Below, piece after piece: positions 20,061 through 30,706 of a stretch of 52,607 nucleotides of DNA. Positions within the stretch are counted from its first letter, which is position 1; every line of letters begins with the position of its first letter. The DNA is from an uncultured Woeseiaceae bacterium. GTDB lineage: Bacteria; Pseudomonadota; Gammaproteobacteria; Steroidobacterales; Woeseiaceae. The DNA is taken from positions 1-52,607 of the forward strand of contig CABYDR010000005.1 in NCBI GenBank assembly GCA_902517795.1, in the 5' to 3' direction. The notes under the pieces were generated by a model. That model made no database searches and had not been told where the DNA came from. It saw only the letters and a list, made by a program, of their open reading frames with translations. The position numbers and the translations under genes are program-made.

Positions 20061-22100
20061 ATGATAAACGAGAAAAATATTACTGAAAAGGATAAAAATT
20101 CTCGTAAAAAAATGGCAAATGCAATCAGAGCTCTCAGCATGGATGCAGTTCAAAAGGCCAATTCTGGTCATCCCGGAATGCCGATGGGCATGGCTGACAT
20201 CGCTGAAGTTCTCTGGAATGATTTCATGCGACATAATCCAAAAAATCCAGAGTGGGCTGACAGAGATCGTTTCGTTCTGTCTAACGGACATGGTTCAATG
20301 TTGTTATACAGCCTGCTTCATTTGACAGGATATCCGCTAAGTATAGAGCAAATAAAAAATTTCAGACAATTCAATCAAGTCACCGCAGGTCATCCTGAGA
20401 GGGAGCCAGACATCGGTATTGAGACAACTACCGGTCCGCTTGGTCAAGGCATCACGAATGCTATTGGTATGGCAATGGCAGAAAAAATATTAGCTGCCGC
20501 ATTTAATAAACCAGATTACGAAATAGTTAATCACCGTACCTGGGTTTTTACTGGCGATGGCTGTCTAATGGAAGGTATTTCTCACGAAGCTTGTTCCCTG
20601 GCAGGAACTTGGAATCTTGGAAAGCTGATCTGTATTTATGATGATAATGGAATTTCAATCGATGGAGAAATTGACGGATGGTTCAATGATGATACAGCAG
20701 CTCGCTTTAAGTCTTATGGTTGGCAGGTAATAGATAAAGTTGATGGGCATGATGCTGACACAATTTCATCGGCAATAGATGAGGCCATAAAGAATACTAA
20801 TAATCCCACACTGATTTGCTGTAAAACTCAAATTGGTTTTGGCTCACCAAATAAAGCAGGGACTGCAAGCAGTCATGGTGCACCATTAGGTGAAGATGAG
20901 ATTGAAAAAACAAAAGAAAAGCTTGGCTGGGAGCATGAAGCATTTGAGATCCCCCAAGATATAAGAGAAATGTGGGACGGTTCAAAAAAAGGTGAAAAGC
21001 TTGAAAAATTATGGGTAGACTTATTTAATAATTATTCGAAGCAGTACCCTGATCTCGCTGAGGAATTTAAAAGAAGAATAAACAGAAATCTACCAGAAAA
21101 TTGGGAAGAGATATCAAAAAATGCAATTAATGAAATCAATCATCAAGCCATCGATTTAGCAACAAGACAGTCTTCTCATCTGTCTCTCAATAAGTTGGGA
21201 GATTCTTTACCAGAGATGATAGGTGGCTCTGCAGATCTTACCGGATCAAATCTTACTAAGCATGATACCTCAGTCGTAATAGATGAGACTAACTCGGACG
21301 GCAACTACATATATTATGGTGTTAGAGAATTTGGAATGGCAGCAATTGGTAATGGAATGATATTGCATGGCGGAGTAATTCCTTATTCAGGAACATTTCT
21401 AACATTTTCTGATTATTCACGAAATGCTCTCAGAATGGCGGCGCTTATGGAGATACAAAACATTTTTGTATTCACACATGACTCTATTGGTTTGGGTGAA
21501 GACGGTCCAACACATCAACCAATAGAACATGTTAGCAGCTTGAGAATTATGCCCAATATGAATGTTTGGAGACCTTGCGATGCAGTTGAAACTATAACAT
21601 CGTGGTGTGATGCCATAGAAAATCAAAGTGGACCAACAAGCTTAATTCTCACTCGTCAAAAACTTCATCATCAAGTGAGAACAGAGGAACAAGTTCGGTT
21701 AATAAAGAAAGGCGGATACATTCTCAAAGACAGTAAAGATACTCCAGAGATTATTCTTATAGCCACTGGTTCAGAAGTATCAGTTGCAATGGAGTCAGCA
21801 AAAATACTTGAAGCCGATGGAATTGATGTCAGAGTTGTTTCAATGCCATGCAACAATATATTTAATAAACAGCCAGACAGTTATAGATCAGCTGTGTTGT
21901 CAGAATCAGTAAAATCTAGATTAGCAATAGAGGCGGGCATTACAAATTTTTGGTGGCAATATGTTGGATCATTCGGAGACGTAATCGGAATAGATGAATT
22001 TGGGTTGTCGGCTCCTGCAAATGAGTTATTTGAATATTTTGGGTTCACAGTAAAGAACATTACAGAAAGAGCGAGATCACTCATTGAAAAAAACAGTTAA
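20061..22100 (+). CDS. tkt: Transketolase
   Basis: 679 aa; [45 protein letters not shown]. Confidence 0.96.
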   Translation: MINEKNITEKDKNSRKKMANAIRALSMDAVQKANSGHPGMPMGMADIAEVLWNDFMRHNPKNPEWADRDRFVLSNGHGSMLLYSLLHLTGYPLSIEQIKNFRQFNQVTAGHPEREPDIGIETTTGPLGQGITNAIGMAMAEKILAAAFNKPDYEIVNHRTWVFTGDGCLMEGISHEACSLAGTWNLGKLICIYDDNGISIDGEIDGWFNDDTAARFKSYGWQVIDKVDGHDADTISSAIDEAIKNTNNPTLICCKTQIGFGSPNKAGTASSHGAPLGEDEIEKTKEKLGWEHEAFEIPQDIREMWDGSKKGEKLEKLWVDLFNNYSKQYPDLAEEFKRRINRNLPENWEEISKNAINEINHQAIDLATRQSSHLSLNKLGDSLPEMIGGSADLTGSNLTKHDTSVVIDETNSDGNYIYYGVREFGMAAIGNGMILHGGVIPYSGTFLTFSDYSRNALRMAALMEIQNIFVFTHDSIGLGEDGPTHQPIEHVSSLRIMPNMNVWRPCDAVETITSWCDAIENQSGPTSLILTRQKLHHQVRTEEQVRLIKKGGYILKDSKDTPEIILIATGSEVSVAMESAKILEADGIDVRVVSMPCNNIFNKQPDSYRSAVLSESVKSRLAIEAGITNFWWQYVGSFGDVIGIDEFGLSAPANELFEYFGFTVKNITERARSLIEKNS

Positions 22101-22145
22101 TCATAATTTTTTGAATGATGATAAATTAGGTATCAGGAGATACAA

Positions 22146-23159
22146 ATGACCGTTAGAGTTGCAGTGAATGGTTTTGGACGAATTGGCAGAAATGTTGTTA
22201 GAGCATTGTATGAATCCTCAAAAAGAGCAGAGATGGAAATTGTTGCCATCAATGGTAGGGGATCGCCAGAGCAAATAACACATCTTTTCAAATATGATAG
22301 TGCGCATGGAAAGTTCCCTCATAAAGTCCATTGCGATGGAGAATCATTGGTCATCGATGATATAGATAAAATTAAATTTATCTATGATCGAGATCCGACT
22401 AAGCTCCCATGGAATGATCTCGATATTGACGTTGTTTTGGAATGTACAGGTGCATTTAGAGATCACGAAACTGCATCAAAACACCTTGATGCAGGAGCAC
22501 GTAAAGTATTAATTTCTGCACCGGGCAAGAATATGGATGCCACGATAGTTTATGGAGTGAACCACAACATTCTCAGTGATGAGCATAAAATTGTGTCAAA
22601 TGCATCATGTACAACAAATTGTCTTGCTCCTCTTGTGAGCCCACTTCACACAACTATTGGTGTAAAACATGGCTCCATGACTACAATTCATTCATACACC
22701 AATGATCAAGTATTAACCGATGCTTTTCACAATGATCCTCGGCGAGCAAGATCAGCCACCATGTCACAGGTCCCCACCAAAACAGGAGCAGCAAAGGGCC
22801 TTGGTCAAGTTATCCCAGAGCTTGATGGAAGACTGGATGGCTTTGCTATGCGTGTGCCCACTATGAACGTATCTGCCGTAGATTTAAGTTTTGTCCCTGA
22901 AAGAGAAACTTCAGAAGAGGAAATAAATCAAATTATGCTTGATGCAAGTCTTGGTGAGCTAAAAGGTGTGCTTGATTACTGCGAGGAGCCTCTGGTTTCT
23001 ATTGATTTTAATCATAATCCAGCATCAGCAATTTATGATTCAACACTGACAAAAGTTATGCAAGGCACATTTGTTAAGGTTATCGCTTGGTATGACAATG
23101 AGTGGGGATTCTCTCAACGGATGTTAGATACGGCTTTGGCAATGACCGGCAAGAGATAA
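22146..23159 (+). CDS. gap: Type I glyceraldehyde-3-phosphate dehydrogenase (possibly NADP-preferring)
   Basis: 337 aa; [24 protein letters not shown] catalytic Cys, [12 protein letters not shown]. Confidence 0.93.
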   Translation: MTVRVAVNGFGRIGRNVVRALYESSKRAEMEIVAINGRGSPEQITHLFKYDSAHGKFPHKVHCDGESLVIDDIDKIKFIYDRDPTKLPWNDLDIDVVLECTGAFRDHETASKHLDAGARKVLISAPGKNMDATIVYGVNHNILSDEHKIVSNASCTTNCLAPLVSPLHTTIGVKHGSMTTIHSYTNDQVLTDAFHNDPRRARSATMSQVPTKTGAAKGLGQVIPELDGRLDGFAMRVPTMNVSAVDLSFVPERETSEEEINQIMLDASLGELKGVLDYCEEPLVSIDFNHNPASAIYDSTLTKVMQGTFVKVIAWYDNEWGFSQRMLDTALAMTGKR

Positions 23160-23212
23160 TACTCTCATTTAATCGGATGAAATGCGTGCACCAAAATGAT
23201 CGCATAATAAAA

Positions 23213-24385
23213 ATGAGTGAGTTGAAACTCACTAAAAAAAAGCTACTCATAAGAGTGGATTTAAATGTACCTCTATCTGAGGGAAAAATTTCAAGTGACA
23301 AAAGAATAAGAGCGATATTACCCACACTCAAAATAGGGATAGAGAATAAATGCTCTATTATTCTTATCTCTCACATGGGTAGACCAAAAGAAGGGCAGTT
23401 TGATAAACAATATTCTCTCAAACCAGTCGCTGAATATATCACCCAACTCATACAAAAAGAGGTCCGCTTTATTTCAGAATGGTCAGATGGTTTTGACCTC
23501 ATTGAGGGTGAAATAGTTCTACTTGAAAATATTAGATTTTCAGAAGGTGAAAAAGACAATAGTGAAAATCTGAGTAAAAAATTAGCAGATCTTTGCGACA
23601 TATTTGTGATGGATGCATTTGGCTCTGCTCACAGAAAGCATGCTAGCACTTATGGAGTGATTGAATTTTCTGAGACAGCTTGTGCTGGACCACTTATGGG
23701 GAAGGAGATTGATTCAATTAATCAAATATACACAGATTCGAAAAGCCCGATTATAGCGATTGTTGGAGGATCAAAAATATCGACTAAATTAGAATTAATA
23801 AAATCACTCTCAGATTTTGTTGATTATTTAATTTTAGGTGGCGGTATTGCGAATACGATTTTAAAAGCGCAGGGAAAGGAAGTTGGAAGATCGCTTTATG
23901 AAGAATCTATGCTAGGCACCGCTAAAAATATGATTGAGGCAAATTCGGAATGTCAGATCATGGAAATATCAGATGTAGTAGTGGCGAAAGGAATCAATGA
24001 CAGTAGTATGTCAGAAGTTAAAGATATAAATTCCGTCTCGAATGATGATTTGATACTAGATATTGGGCCAAAAACATCCGATGTATACGAAGAAACTATA
24101 AAAAAATCATCAACAGTAATTTGGAATGGTCCTGTTGGTGTATTCGAGATTGATCAATTCAGTAGTGGAACCGAGGGAATCGCGCAGGCAATTTCGCAAT
24201 GTGGCGGTTACTCTATTGCTGGCGGCGGAGACACTGTTTCCGCGATAGAGAAATTTGGATTGACTGATGGAATTTCTTATATATCTACTGGTGGAGGGGC
24301 TTTTCTTGAATTCATCTGCGATAAAACACTTCCCTCATTGGAAGCTCTGAAAAATCATGCTAAAAACCTTGAAAAAGGACCATGA
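23213..24385 (+). CDS. pgk: Phosphoglycerate kinase (start corrected from the ORF track's 23102)
   Basis: 390 aa from MSELKLTKKKLLIRVDLNVPLSEG; the track start overlaps gap and reads through non-homologous sequence; GGSKISTKLELIKSL, GGGDTVSAIEKFG. Confidence 0.95.
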   Translation: MSELKLTKKKLLIRVDLNVPLSEGKISSDKRIRAILPTLKIGIENKCSIILISHMGRPKEGQFDKQYSLKPVAEYITQLIQKEVRFISEWSDGFDLIEGEIVLLENIRFSEGEKDNSENLSKKLADLCDIFVMDAFGSAHRKHASTYGVIEFSETACAGPLMGKEIDSINQIYTDSKSPIIAIVGGSKISTKLELIKSLSDFVDYLILGGGIANTILKAQGKEVGRSLYEESMLGTAKNMIEANSECQIMEISDVVVAKGINDSSMSEVKDINSVSNDDLILDIGPKTSDVYEETIKKSSTVIWNGPVGVFEIDQFSSGTEGIAQAISQCGGYSIAGGGDTVSAIEKFGLTDGISYISTGGGAFLEFICDKTLPSLEALKNHAKNLEKGP

Positions 24386-25725
24386 ATAGCTAAAGTTAGT
24401 CCTCTGTTCTGCACGTTGACAAACATAATATTGTTGTCCGGAGAGAAGCAGATGCCACAGAGCTCAGAATCAGAGTATGCATTATCTGCAAGAATATACT
24501 GTGTGCCATTAGGTCTGATTCCAATTAGACCACAATAATTAAAGGTGTCCTCACATATTATCAAATCACCCCAGGGACTCATTATTATATTATCTGCATG
24601 ATGCAATAAGCTTTTTGAATTTGACTCTGCCAGAAGTTTGATGTGTCCAGCTGCACCTTGAGAATTTTCAGATAACTCTCGATTTATTCTGTATTCGAAG
24701 ACTTGGCCCATTCTCTCAAAACCACCAATCGTGGCTGTTAAGAATACACTGTTATCGGCATAACAAATGCCCTCACCTCGAGCGAATCGAGCAGCACCCT
24801 TCTCATATCCTCCTAACCTGAGATCATTCTTGTCTGGATCGATGTTATCTAGATTTATCCATTTGGCCTCATACCATTCACCCACCTTGACACTCTCTTT
24901 GTCCCAATTTCGAGTATCCATTGAAGATTTTTTACTGAAGGATAACGCTTGTAAAATTCCTCCATTTTGAAGTTTATTTTTCTCATTTGGCAAAAATCTA
25001 TACAGCAAACTTCGATGTTTATCTTCGGTAAGGTAAATAGCGCCAGATACTGGGTCAACTGCAGCTGCTTCGTGTTCAAATCTCCCCATTGCTATGATTG
25101 GTTCTGGTTTGACGGGTTGTTTTGATTGCGCGTTCACTTCAAATATGTAGCCATGCCGTTTTTCTCTCTTAACAACTTTTTTTCTTTCAAAACTGGTTCC
25201 AGGATCAGTAAAACATTCCTCACAACTTAACCATGAGCCCCAGGGTGTTGCACCTCCAGCACAATTATATTCTGTGCCGATTAAACTCATATGCTGTCTA
25301 ATTTTTCTCTTAGCTATTGGATCATATTCTATTGTAGTTGTTCCACCTGTTCCTGGAGTGATCCCTTCTCCAGCGTCATAAATTAAATTTTTATCAACAC
25401 TATTGAGAAGAGAGTTGTTTTTGTCAAAAGCACTATAATGAAAATTAGCAGGATGATTTTCATGGTTACAGACAATATTAATATTGCCATTTTCGTTTTG
25501 AAATGCTGCCATACCATCAGCTTGTCCTGGTGTAAGCAAACCATCATCCATGAGACTGTGTTGTTCAGAGATTATTGTGTAACTGAAACCCTTTGGTAGA
25601 TCAAGAATCTTTCTGGGATCAGCCCTTAATTCTCCAAATGGAGAATTTTGGGTGCTAACAGTACCTGATGCATTTAACATCATCCCACTGAGAAAAGCAC
25701 TCTGAATGAATTGCCTTCTTTGCAT
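24355..25725 (-). CDS. PhoX family (DUF839) putative phosphatase with Tat-like signal
   Basis: 456 aa; MQRRQFIQSAFLSG, GGTTTIEYDP, GATPWGSWLSCEECFTDPG, GRFEHEAAAVDP. Confidence 0.85.
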   Translation of the reverse strand: MQRRQFIQSAFLSGMMLNASGTVSTQNSPFGELRADPRKILDLPKGFSYTIISEQHSLMDDGLLTPGQADGMAAFQNENGNINIVCNHENHPANFHYSAFDKNNSLLNSVDKNLIYDAGEGITPGTGGTTTIEYDPIAKRKIRQHMSLIGTEYNCAGGATPWGSWLSCEECFTDPGTSFERKKVVKREKRHGYIFEVNAQSKQPVKPEPIIAMGRFEHEAAAVDPVSGAIYLTEDKHRSLLYRFLPNEKNKLQNGGILQALSFSKKSSMDTRNWDKESVKVGEWYEAKWINLDNIDPDKNDLRLGGYEKGAARFARGEGICYADNSVFLTATIGGFERMGQVFEYRINRELSENSQGAAGHIKLLAESNSKSLLHHADNIIMSPWGDLIICEDTFNYCGLIGIRPNGTQYILADNAYSDSELCGICFSPDNNIMFVNVQNRGLTLAIHGPFSRFLA

Positions 25726-25795
25726 TTTACTTTGACGTTTAGAGTTTCGCGATAACTAATTTTGACATCATTTTATCAATATAAACAGCATAAAT

Positions 25796-25816
25796 TCATT
25801 TAAATGATATTCATTT
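25796..25816. promoter_or_regulatory. Overlapping palindromes between PhoX-like and MoxR genes (candidate operator)
   Basis: TCATTTAAATGA (perfect palindrome) overlapping AAATGA-TAT-TCATTT; divergent promoter region. Confidence 0.4.
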
Positions 25817-25913
25817 TTTTAGACTTTTTTAAAGTTTTTTTCTTAATGAATATGTAGTTTTTATTATTGGATATCATTAGAATTAGTGCTGTTTAATCAA
25901 ATAGTGAAAATCA

Positions 25914-26759
25914 ATGGATAATTTCAAAGGAACTAAATCGTATGTAGCGACCGAAGACCTCAGAATTTCAGTCAATGCTGCTATAAAACTTGAGAGGCCA
26001 ATACTAGTTAAGGGAGAGCCTGGAACCGGTAAAACACAACTCGCAATAGAGATTGCTGAAGCACTTGGGAAGCCCCTATTTGAGTGGCACATTAAATCCA
26101 CAACAAAAGCTGATCAAGGTCTTTATGAATATGATGCTGTTTCAAGATTGAGAGATTCACAACTTGGTGATGAGCGAGTTAACGATATTTCAAATTATAT
26201 TGTTCGAGGAAAAGTTTGGGATGCATTTGATTCAGAAAAAAAACCAGTATTACTGATCGATGAAATCGACAAAGCAGATATTGAATTCCCTAATGATCTT
26301 CTCAGGGAATTGGATCGAATGGAGTTTTATGTTCATGAGACCAAAGAATTAGTAACAGCAAAAAATCGTCCAATTATCATTATTACAAGCAATAATGAAA
26401 AAGAATTGCCAGACGCTTTCTTGAGGAGATGTTTCTTTCACTATATAAGATTTCCAGACATGAATACGATGAAAGAGATTGTTGATGTGCATTATCCAAA
26501 AATTAAAAAAATGCTGCTCAAGGAAGCTTTAGACACATTCTACAGAATAAGAGATATTCAGGGTATAAAGAAGAAGCCGTCAACATCCGAGCTTTTAGAT
26601 TGGATAAAATTATTGTTGGCTGAAGATGTTCCTCCTGAAGCCCTCAGAAATACGAATAAGAAAGATTCAATTCCTCCATTTTATGGGGCATTGATCAAAA
26701 ATGAGCAAGATGTTCATCTCTTTGAACAATTAATATTTATGGAATCAAGAAATCGCTAG
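25914..26759 (+). CDS. MoxR-family AAA+ ATPase
   Basis: 281 aa; Walker A GEPGTGKTQ, Walker B VLLIDEIDKAD, sensor ITSNNEKELPDAFLRR. Confidence 0.9.
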   Translation: MDNFKGTKSYVATEDLRISVNAAIKLERPILVKGEPGTGKTQLAIEIAEALGKPLFEWHIKSTTKADQGLYEYDAVSRLRDSQLGDERVNDISNYIVRGKVWDAFDSEKKPVLLIDEIDKADIEFPNDLLRELDRMEFYVHETKELVTAKNRPIIIITSNNEKELPDAFLRRCFFHYIRFPDMNTMKEIVDVHYPKIKKMLLKEALDTFYRIRDIQGIKKKPSTSELLDWIKLLLAEDVPPEALRNTNKKDSIPPFYGALIKNEQDVHLFEQLIFMESRNR

Positions 26760-26762
26760 AGC

Positions 26763-27938
26763 ATGCTAATCAAATTCTTTTTTATGCTACGCTCCGGTGG
26801 ACTCAATACATCTATTACTGAGTTACTTCATCTGCTTGAGGCAATGGAATATGGAATTGCAAAATTCAGTGTTGAAAATTTTTATTATTTGTCTAGATCA
26901 ATTCTAGTAAAAGACGAATCTTTGTTTGACCGTTTTGATCAAATATTTACTGCTCATTTTTCAGGAATTGAAAAAATCATTAACGAACTTTTTAAAGATG
27001 TTCCTGAAGAATGGCTCAGAAAACAAGCTCAACTGATGTTGACTGAAGAGGAACGTGCGCAAATAGAGAGTATGGGTGGATTTGAAAAACTGATTGAAAC
27101 TTTAAAGAAAAGATTTGAGGAACAAAAAGATCGACATCAGGGTGGAAGTAAGTGGATTGGAACAGCGGGAACATCACCATACGGAGCATATGGATATAAT
27201 CCTGAAGGCATTCGTATTGGTCAGCCGGGATCAGTGCACAGACGTGCAGTAAAGGTATGGGATAAGAGAGAGTTTCGTAACCTCGATAATTCTGTAAATA
27301 TTGGTACAAGAAGCATTAAAATTGCATTGAGGCAGCTCAGAAAATTTGCAAGAGAAGGTATTGCCGATCAGTTAGATATTGATAATACAATCAAGAAAAC
27401 AGCCAAGAATGCTGGACTGTTGGAACTAGAGATGGTTCCAGAAAAACATAATTCAATTAAGATATTATTGTGTTTAGATGTTGGCGGTTCAATGGATGAT
27501 CATGTAAGAGTCTGCGAAGAGTTATTCTCAGCTGCTAGCAGTGAGTTTAAAAATCTTGAATATTTTTATTTTCATAATTTTCTTTATGAAAAGTTATGGA
27601 AAGATAATAGCAGAAGACATGCGGAGCAAATTCCACTTACTGAAATTATCAATAAGTATGGCCCTGAATATAAATTGATACTAGTCGGTGATGCCACAAT
27701 GAGTCCTTATGAGATTGCTTATCCTGGTGGCAGTATTGAGCATTGGAATGAAGAACCTGGTTCTGCGTGGCTGAAGAGAATGCTTGATCATTTTAAAAAT
27801 GCTGTGTGGATAAATCCCGAAGCAAAAAAACACTGGAATTTTACTCCATCTATTAAATTGACTCATGAACTAATGGAAGGAAGAATGTATCCGCTAACCT
27901 TGGATGGACTATCTGAAGCGATAAAAAATCTACATTAA
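26763..27938 (+). CDS. VWA domain CoxE-like protein
   Basis: 391 aa; LCLDVGGSMDDHV MIDAS-like motif, GDATMSPYEI; 3 bp after the MoxR ATPase. Confidence 0.85.
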   Translation: MLIKFFFMLRSGGLNTSITELLHLLEAMEYGIAKFSVENFYYLSRSILVKDESLFDRFDQIFTAHFSGIEKIINELFKDVPEEWLRKQAQLMLTEEERAQIESMGGFEKLIETLKKRFEEQKDRHQGGSKWIGTAGTSPYGAYGYNPEGIRIGQPGSVHRRAVKVWDKREFRNLDNSVNIGTRSIKIALRQLRKFAREGIADQLDIDNTIKKTAKNAGLLELEMVPEKHNSIKILLCLDVGGSMDDHVRVCEELFSAASSEFKNLEYFYFHNFLYEKLWKDNSRRHAEQIPLTEIINKYGPEYKLILVGDATMSPYEIAYPGGSIEHWNEEPGSAWLKRMLDHFKNAVWINPEAKKHWNFTPSIKLTHELMEGRMYPLTLDGLSEAIKNLH

Positions 27939-27951
27939 CCTCTATCTATTT

Positions 27952-29280
27952 CTATAGAAGAAATATTGCTCCAAGACCCAAGAACGCCATGTATCCAATC
28001 ACATCAGTTATCGTTGTGAGCACTACACCACCAGCAAGAGCAGGATCAATATTAAATCTTTTTAAAGTTATAGGTATAAAGAAACCAGCTAAAGCAGCGA
28101 CAATCAGATTTATTGTCATAGCACCCGCAATCACTGTTCCTATAAGAGCATCTTTAAACCATAAGTAAGTTAGTCCCCCAACGACAACTGCCCATAGAAT
28201 GCCATTTATTATACCTACTAGGATTTCCTTTTTAAGAATACCTGATAAATTTGATTTATCTATGTGGCCCAAAGCAAGAGCTCTTGTCATTATTGTAAGA
28301 GACTGTGTACCTGCGACACCTCCCATACTTGGTACAATAGGCATTAGAATTGCTAGAAGAACAATTTTATCAAGCGTAGTTTCAAAAATATCAACAACAG
28401 ATGCAGCTATAAATGCAGTTATTAGATTTACCCCTAACCAGAGGGCTCTCCTTTTTGCACTTTTTGTTGCTGGTGAGAACATATCCTCCTCTTCATCAAG
28501 ACCAGCAGCACTCATCAATGAATGTTCGGCTTCATCCCTAATTACATCAACAACATCATCTACAGTAATTCTTCCTAATAATTTATTCTCATTATCAATA
28601 ACAGGTGCAGAGACTAGATCTCTATTTTCAAATTCCCAAACAACATTCTCAGAAGGAGCATCTACAGAAATAGGAAAAATTTTCTTCGAAATTATTTCGG
28701 AAACTGGGGTTTGAGGATCCTCTGTTAATATTCTCGATAAAAGCAATGTTCCTCGATATTCATTTTTCCTATTTACAACAAATATTGAATCGGTATCTCT
28801 GGGTATTGCTTTCTGATTTCTCAGATATCTTAATGTTACTTCGACTGTTACATCTGGTCTCACAGTGAGTATATCTGTATTCATAAGGCCACCAGCACTG
28901 TCCTCATCATAAGCGAGAACTTTTTCTAACCTTTCACGATCTTGGTGACCCATAGATTTAATTACTTCCTGCATTAGTGTTTCTGGGAGATCAGCCACCA
29001 GATCAGCGAGGTCATCTAAAGCCATACCATCAATAGCAGTAATTAGTTCATCGGTATCCATTTTTTCAATCAGGCCATCGCGGACTTCATCTGAAACTTC
29101 AACCAAAACTTCACCTTCAATATTTTTGTCAATCATCTCCCAAATCAGAGCTCTTTCATTTAATGGCAAGGACTCGATTAGACGAGCAAGTTCTGATGGA
29201 TGAAGATTATTCAGTAGATTCTGAGAAGCAATAATTTTCCCATTTATGAGTTGGTTTTTTAGTTTGTGTAAAGATGACAT
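27952..29280 (-). CDS. mgtE: Magnesium transporter MgtE
   Basis: 442 aa; N-terminal MgtE domain, CBS pair, VPSMGGVAGTQSLTIMTRALALG. Confidence 0.95.
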   Translation of the reverse strand: MSSLHKLKNQLINGKIIASQNLLNNLHPSELARLIESLPLNERALIWEMIDKNIEGEVLVEVSDEVRDGLIEKMDTDELITAIDGMALDDLADLVADLPETLMQEVIKSMGHQDRERLEKVLAYDEDSAGGLMNTDILTVRPDVTVEVTLRYLRNQKAIPRDTDSIFVVNRKNEYRGTLLLSRILTEDPQTPVSEIISKKIFPISVDAPSENVVWEFENRDLVSAPVIDNENKLLGRITVDDVVDVIRDEAEHSLMSAAGLDEEEDMFSPATKSAKRRALWLGVNLITAFIAASVVDIFETTLDKIVLLAILMPIVPSMGGVAGTQSLTIMTRALALGHIDKSNLSGILKKEILVGIINGILWAVVVGGLTYLWFKDALIGTVIAGAMTINLIVAALAGFFIPITLKRFNIDPALAGGVVLTTITDVIGYMAFLGLGAIFLL

Positions 29281-29295
29281 GTAATTTCACCTTTT

Positions 29296-30021
29296 TTAGA
29301 GCTTAAAATCCTGTCCCAGATAAACTTCTTTAACTCGGCTATTAGAAAGGATTTTCTCAGGTGAGCCTGAGGCAATAAGATCTCCTTCATTTAGGATGTA
29401 GGCGCGCTCACATATACCCAGTGTTTCCCTTACATTATGATCTGTAATAAGAACTCCAATATTTTGGTCTTTAAGATGTTTAATTATTCTTTGAATATCA
29501 TGAACGGAAATAGGATCCACACCAGCAAAGGGCTCATCTAATAAAATGAATGTAGGTTTTGCAGCGAGCGCTCTTGCAATTTCTACTCTTCTCCTCTCGC
29601 CTCCAGAAAGACTTATACCGAGAGAATTTCTTACATGATCAATGTGTAACTCCTCAAGAAGGTGATTAAGCCTTTGTTCTCTTTCAGAATGATTCAAATC
29701 TTTTTGGTACTCGAGTATAGCTAAAATGTTATCTTCAACTGTGAGTTTGCGAAAAATAGAAGCTTCCTGAGGCAGGTAACCCAGACCAAGATTTGCCCGC
29801 TGATGCATACTTAGATCGGTTATATCTCTATCATCCAAAAAAACTGAACCATTATCAGATGTTATTAAACCGACGATTATGTAGAATGCCGTCGTTTTGC
29901 CAGCACCATTTGGTCCAAGCAGACCCACTACTTCTCCACTATTAATTTCGAATGAAATACCCTTTACCACATCAAGCATTTTATAACTTTTTCTGATGTT
30001 AGTAGCTTTGAGTATGCTCAT
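29296..30021 (-). CDS. lptB: LPS export ABC transporter ATP-binding protein
   Basis: 241 aa; [49 protein letters not shown]. Confidence 0.96.
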   Translation of the reverse strand: MSILKATNIRKSYKMLDVVKGISFEINSGEVVGLLGPNGAGKTTAFYIIVGLITSDNGSVFLDDRDITDLSMHQRANLGLGYLPQEASIFRKLTVEDNILAILEYQKDLNHSEREQRLNHLLEELHIDHVRNSLGISLSGGERRRVEIARALAAKPTFILLDEPFAGVDPISVHDIQRIIKHLKDQNIGVLITDHNVRETLGICERAYILNEGDLIASGSPEKILSNSRVKEVYLGQDFKL

Positions 30022-30035
30022 TCTTATATCTCATT

Positions 30036-30689
30036 TTATTTTTCTTGTTCAGAATTTATGGTCATTCTGTCTTTGTTAATATTTGGTGTATACGTAATTT
30101 TTACTTTCGAATCATCTTTACTGTCTGATTGGGCTTGAATAGATTGATCTTTTATATTGTATACCAGATACTCACTCGAAATCTGATTTCCTCCCTCTCG
30201 GATAGATACATTGCCAGAGAAATCGATAAGCGATTTCTGAAAGTCATAGTCTATCCTATTTGCAATGGCTGATGTTCTTGTAACCTTATCTTCCCTATCA
30301 ATGAGAAGCTTTGCTGGACTGCCCTGAATTCTTGCAATTTTTATTTGATGACCTTCAAATTCTAGATGAGCAAAATCTGATTCGATTCTTCCATTTTCGA
30401 GTGTAATTCGAATATTACCCTCAAATCTCCAAGTACTATTTTCAAAATCTAGTTTACTCGCTTCACCACGATCCGCATAAATACTTATCCCTCCCTGGCT
30501 TAGATTGAGTTTTGTGAACGTTAGCACTGATTCATCAGCAAGATATCCTGTGGATTCTGCATCGATATTTATGGGAAGTTCAGCTGAGTTAATTTGCGCG
30601 TTGACGGCAGTTGTATCATATAGGAGAAATATAAATACGCTTGCTATTAAATTAATTGACTTTTTAAAGTTATTCTTCTTTTTGACCAT
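30036..30689 (-). CDS. lptA: LPS transport periplasmic protein LptA
   Basis: 217 aa; OstA-like repeats; signal peptide; position between lptB and lptC. Confidence 0.88.
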   Translation of the reverse strand: MVKKKNNFKKSINLIASVFIFLLYDTTAVNAQINSAELPINIDAESTGYLADESVLTFTKLNLSQGGISIYADRGEASKLDFENSTWRFEGNIRITLENGRIESDFAHLEFEGHQIKIARIQGSPAKLLIDREDKVTRTSAIANRIDYDFQKSLIDFSGNVSIREGGNQISSEYLVYNIKDQSIQAQSDSKDDSKVKITYTPNINKDRMTINSEQEK

Positions 30690-30706
30690 GATTTTTATTG
30701 GATTGC

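Noticed and set aside
23102-23212. N-terminal extension of pgk as listed in the ORF track
   Set aside because: It overlaps the gap coding end; homology to PGK begins at MSELKLTKKKLLIRVDLNVP (23213).
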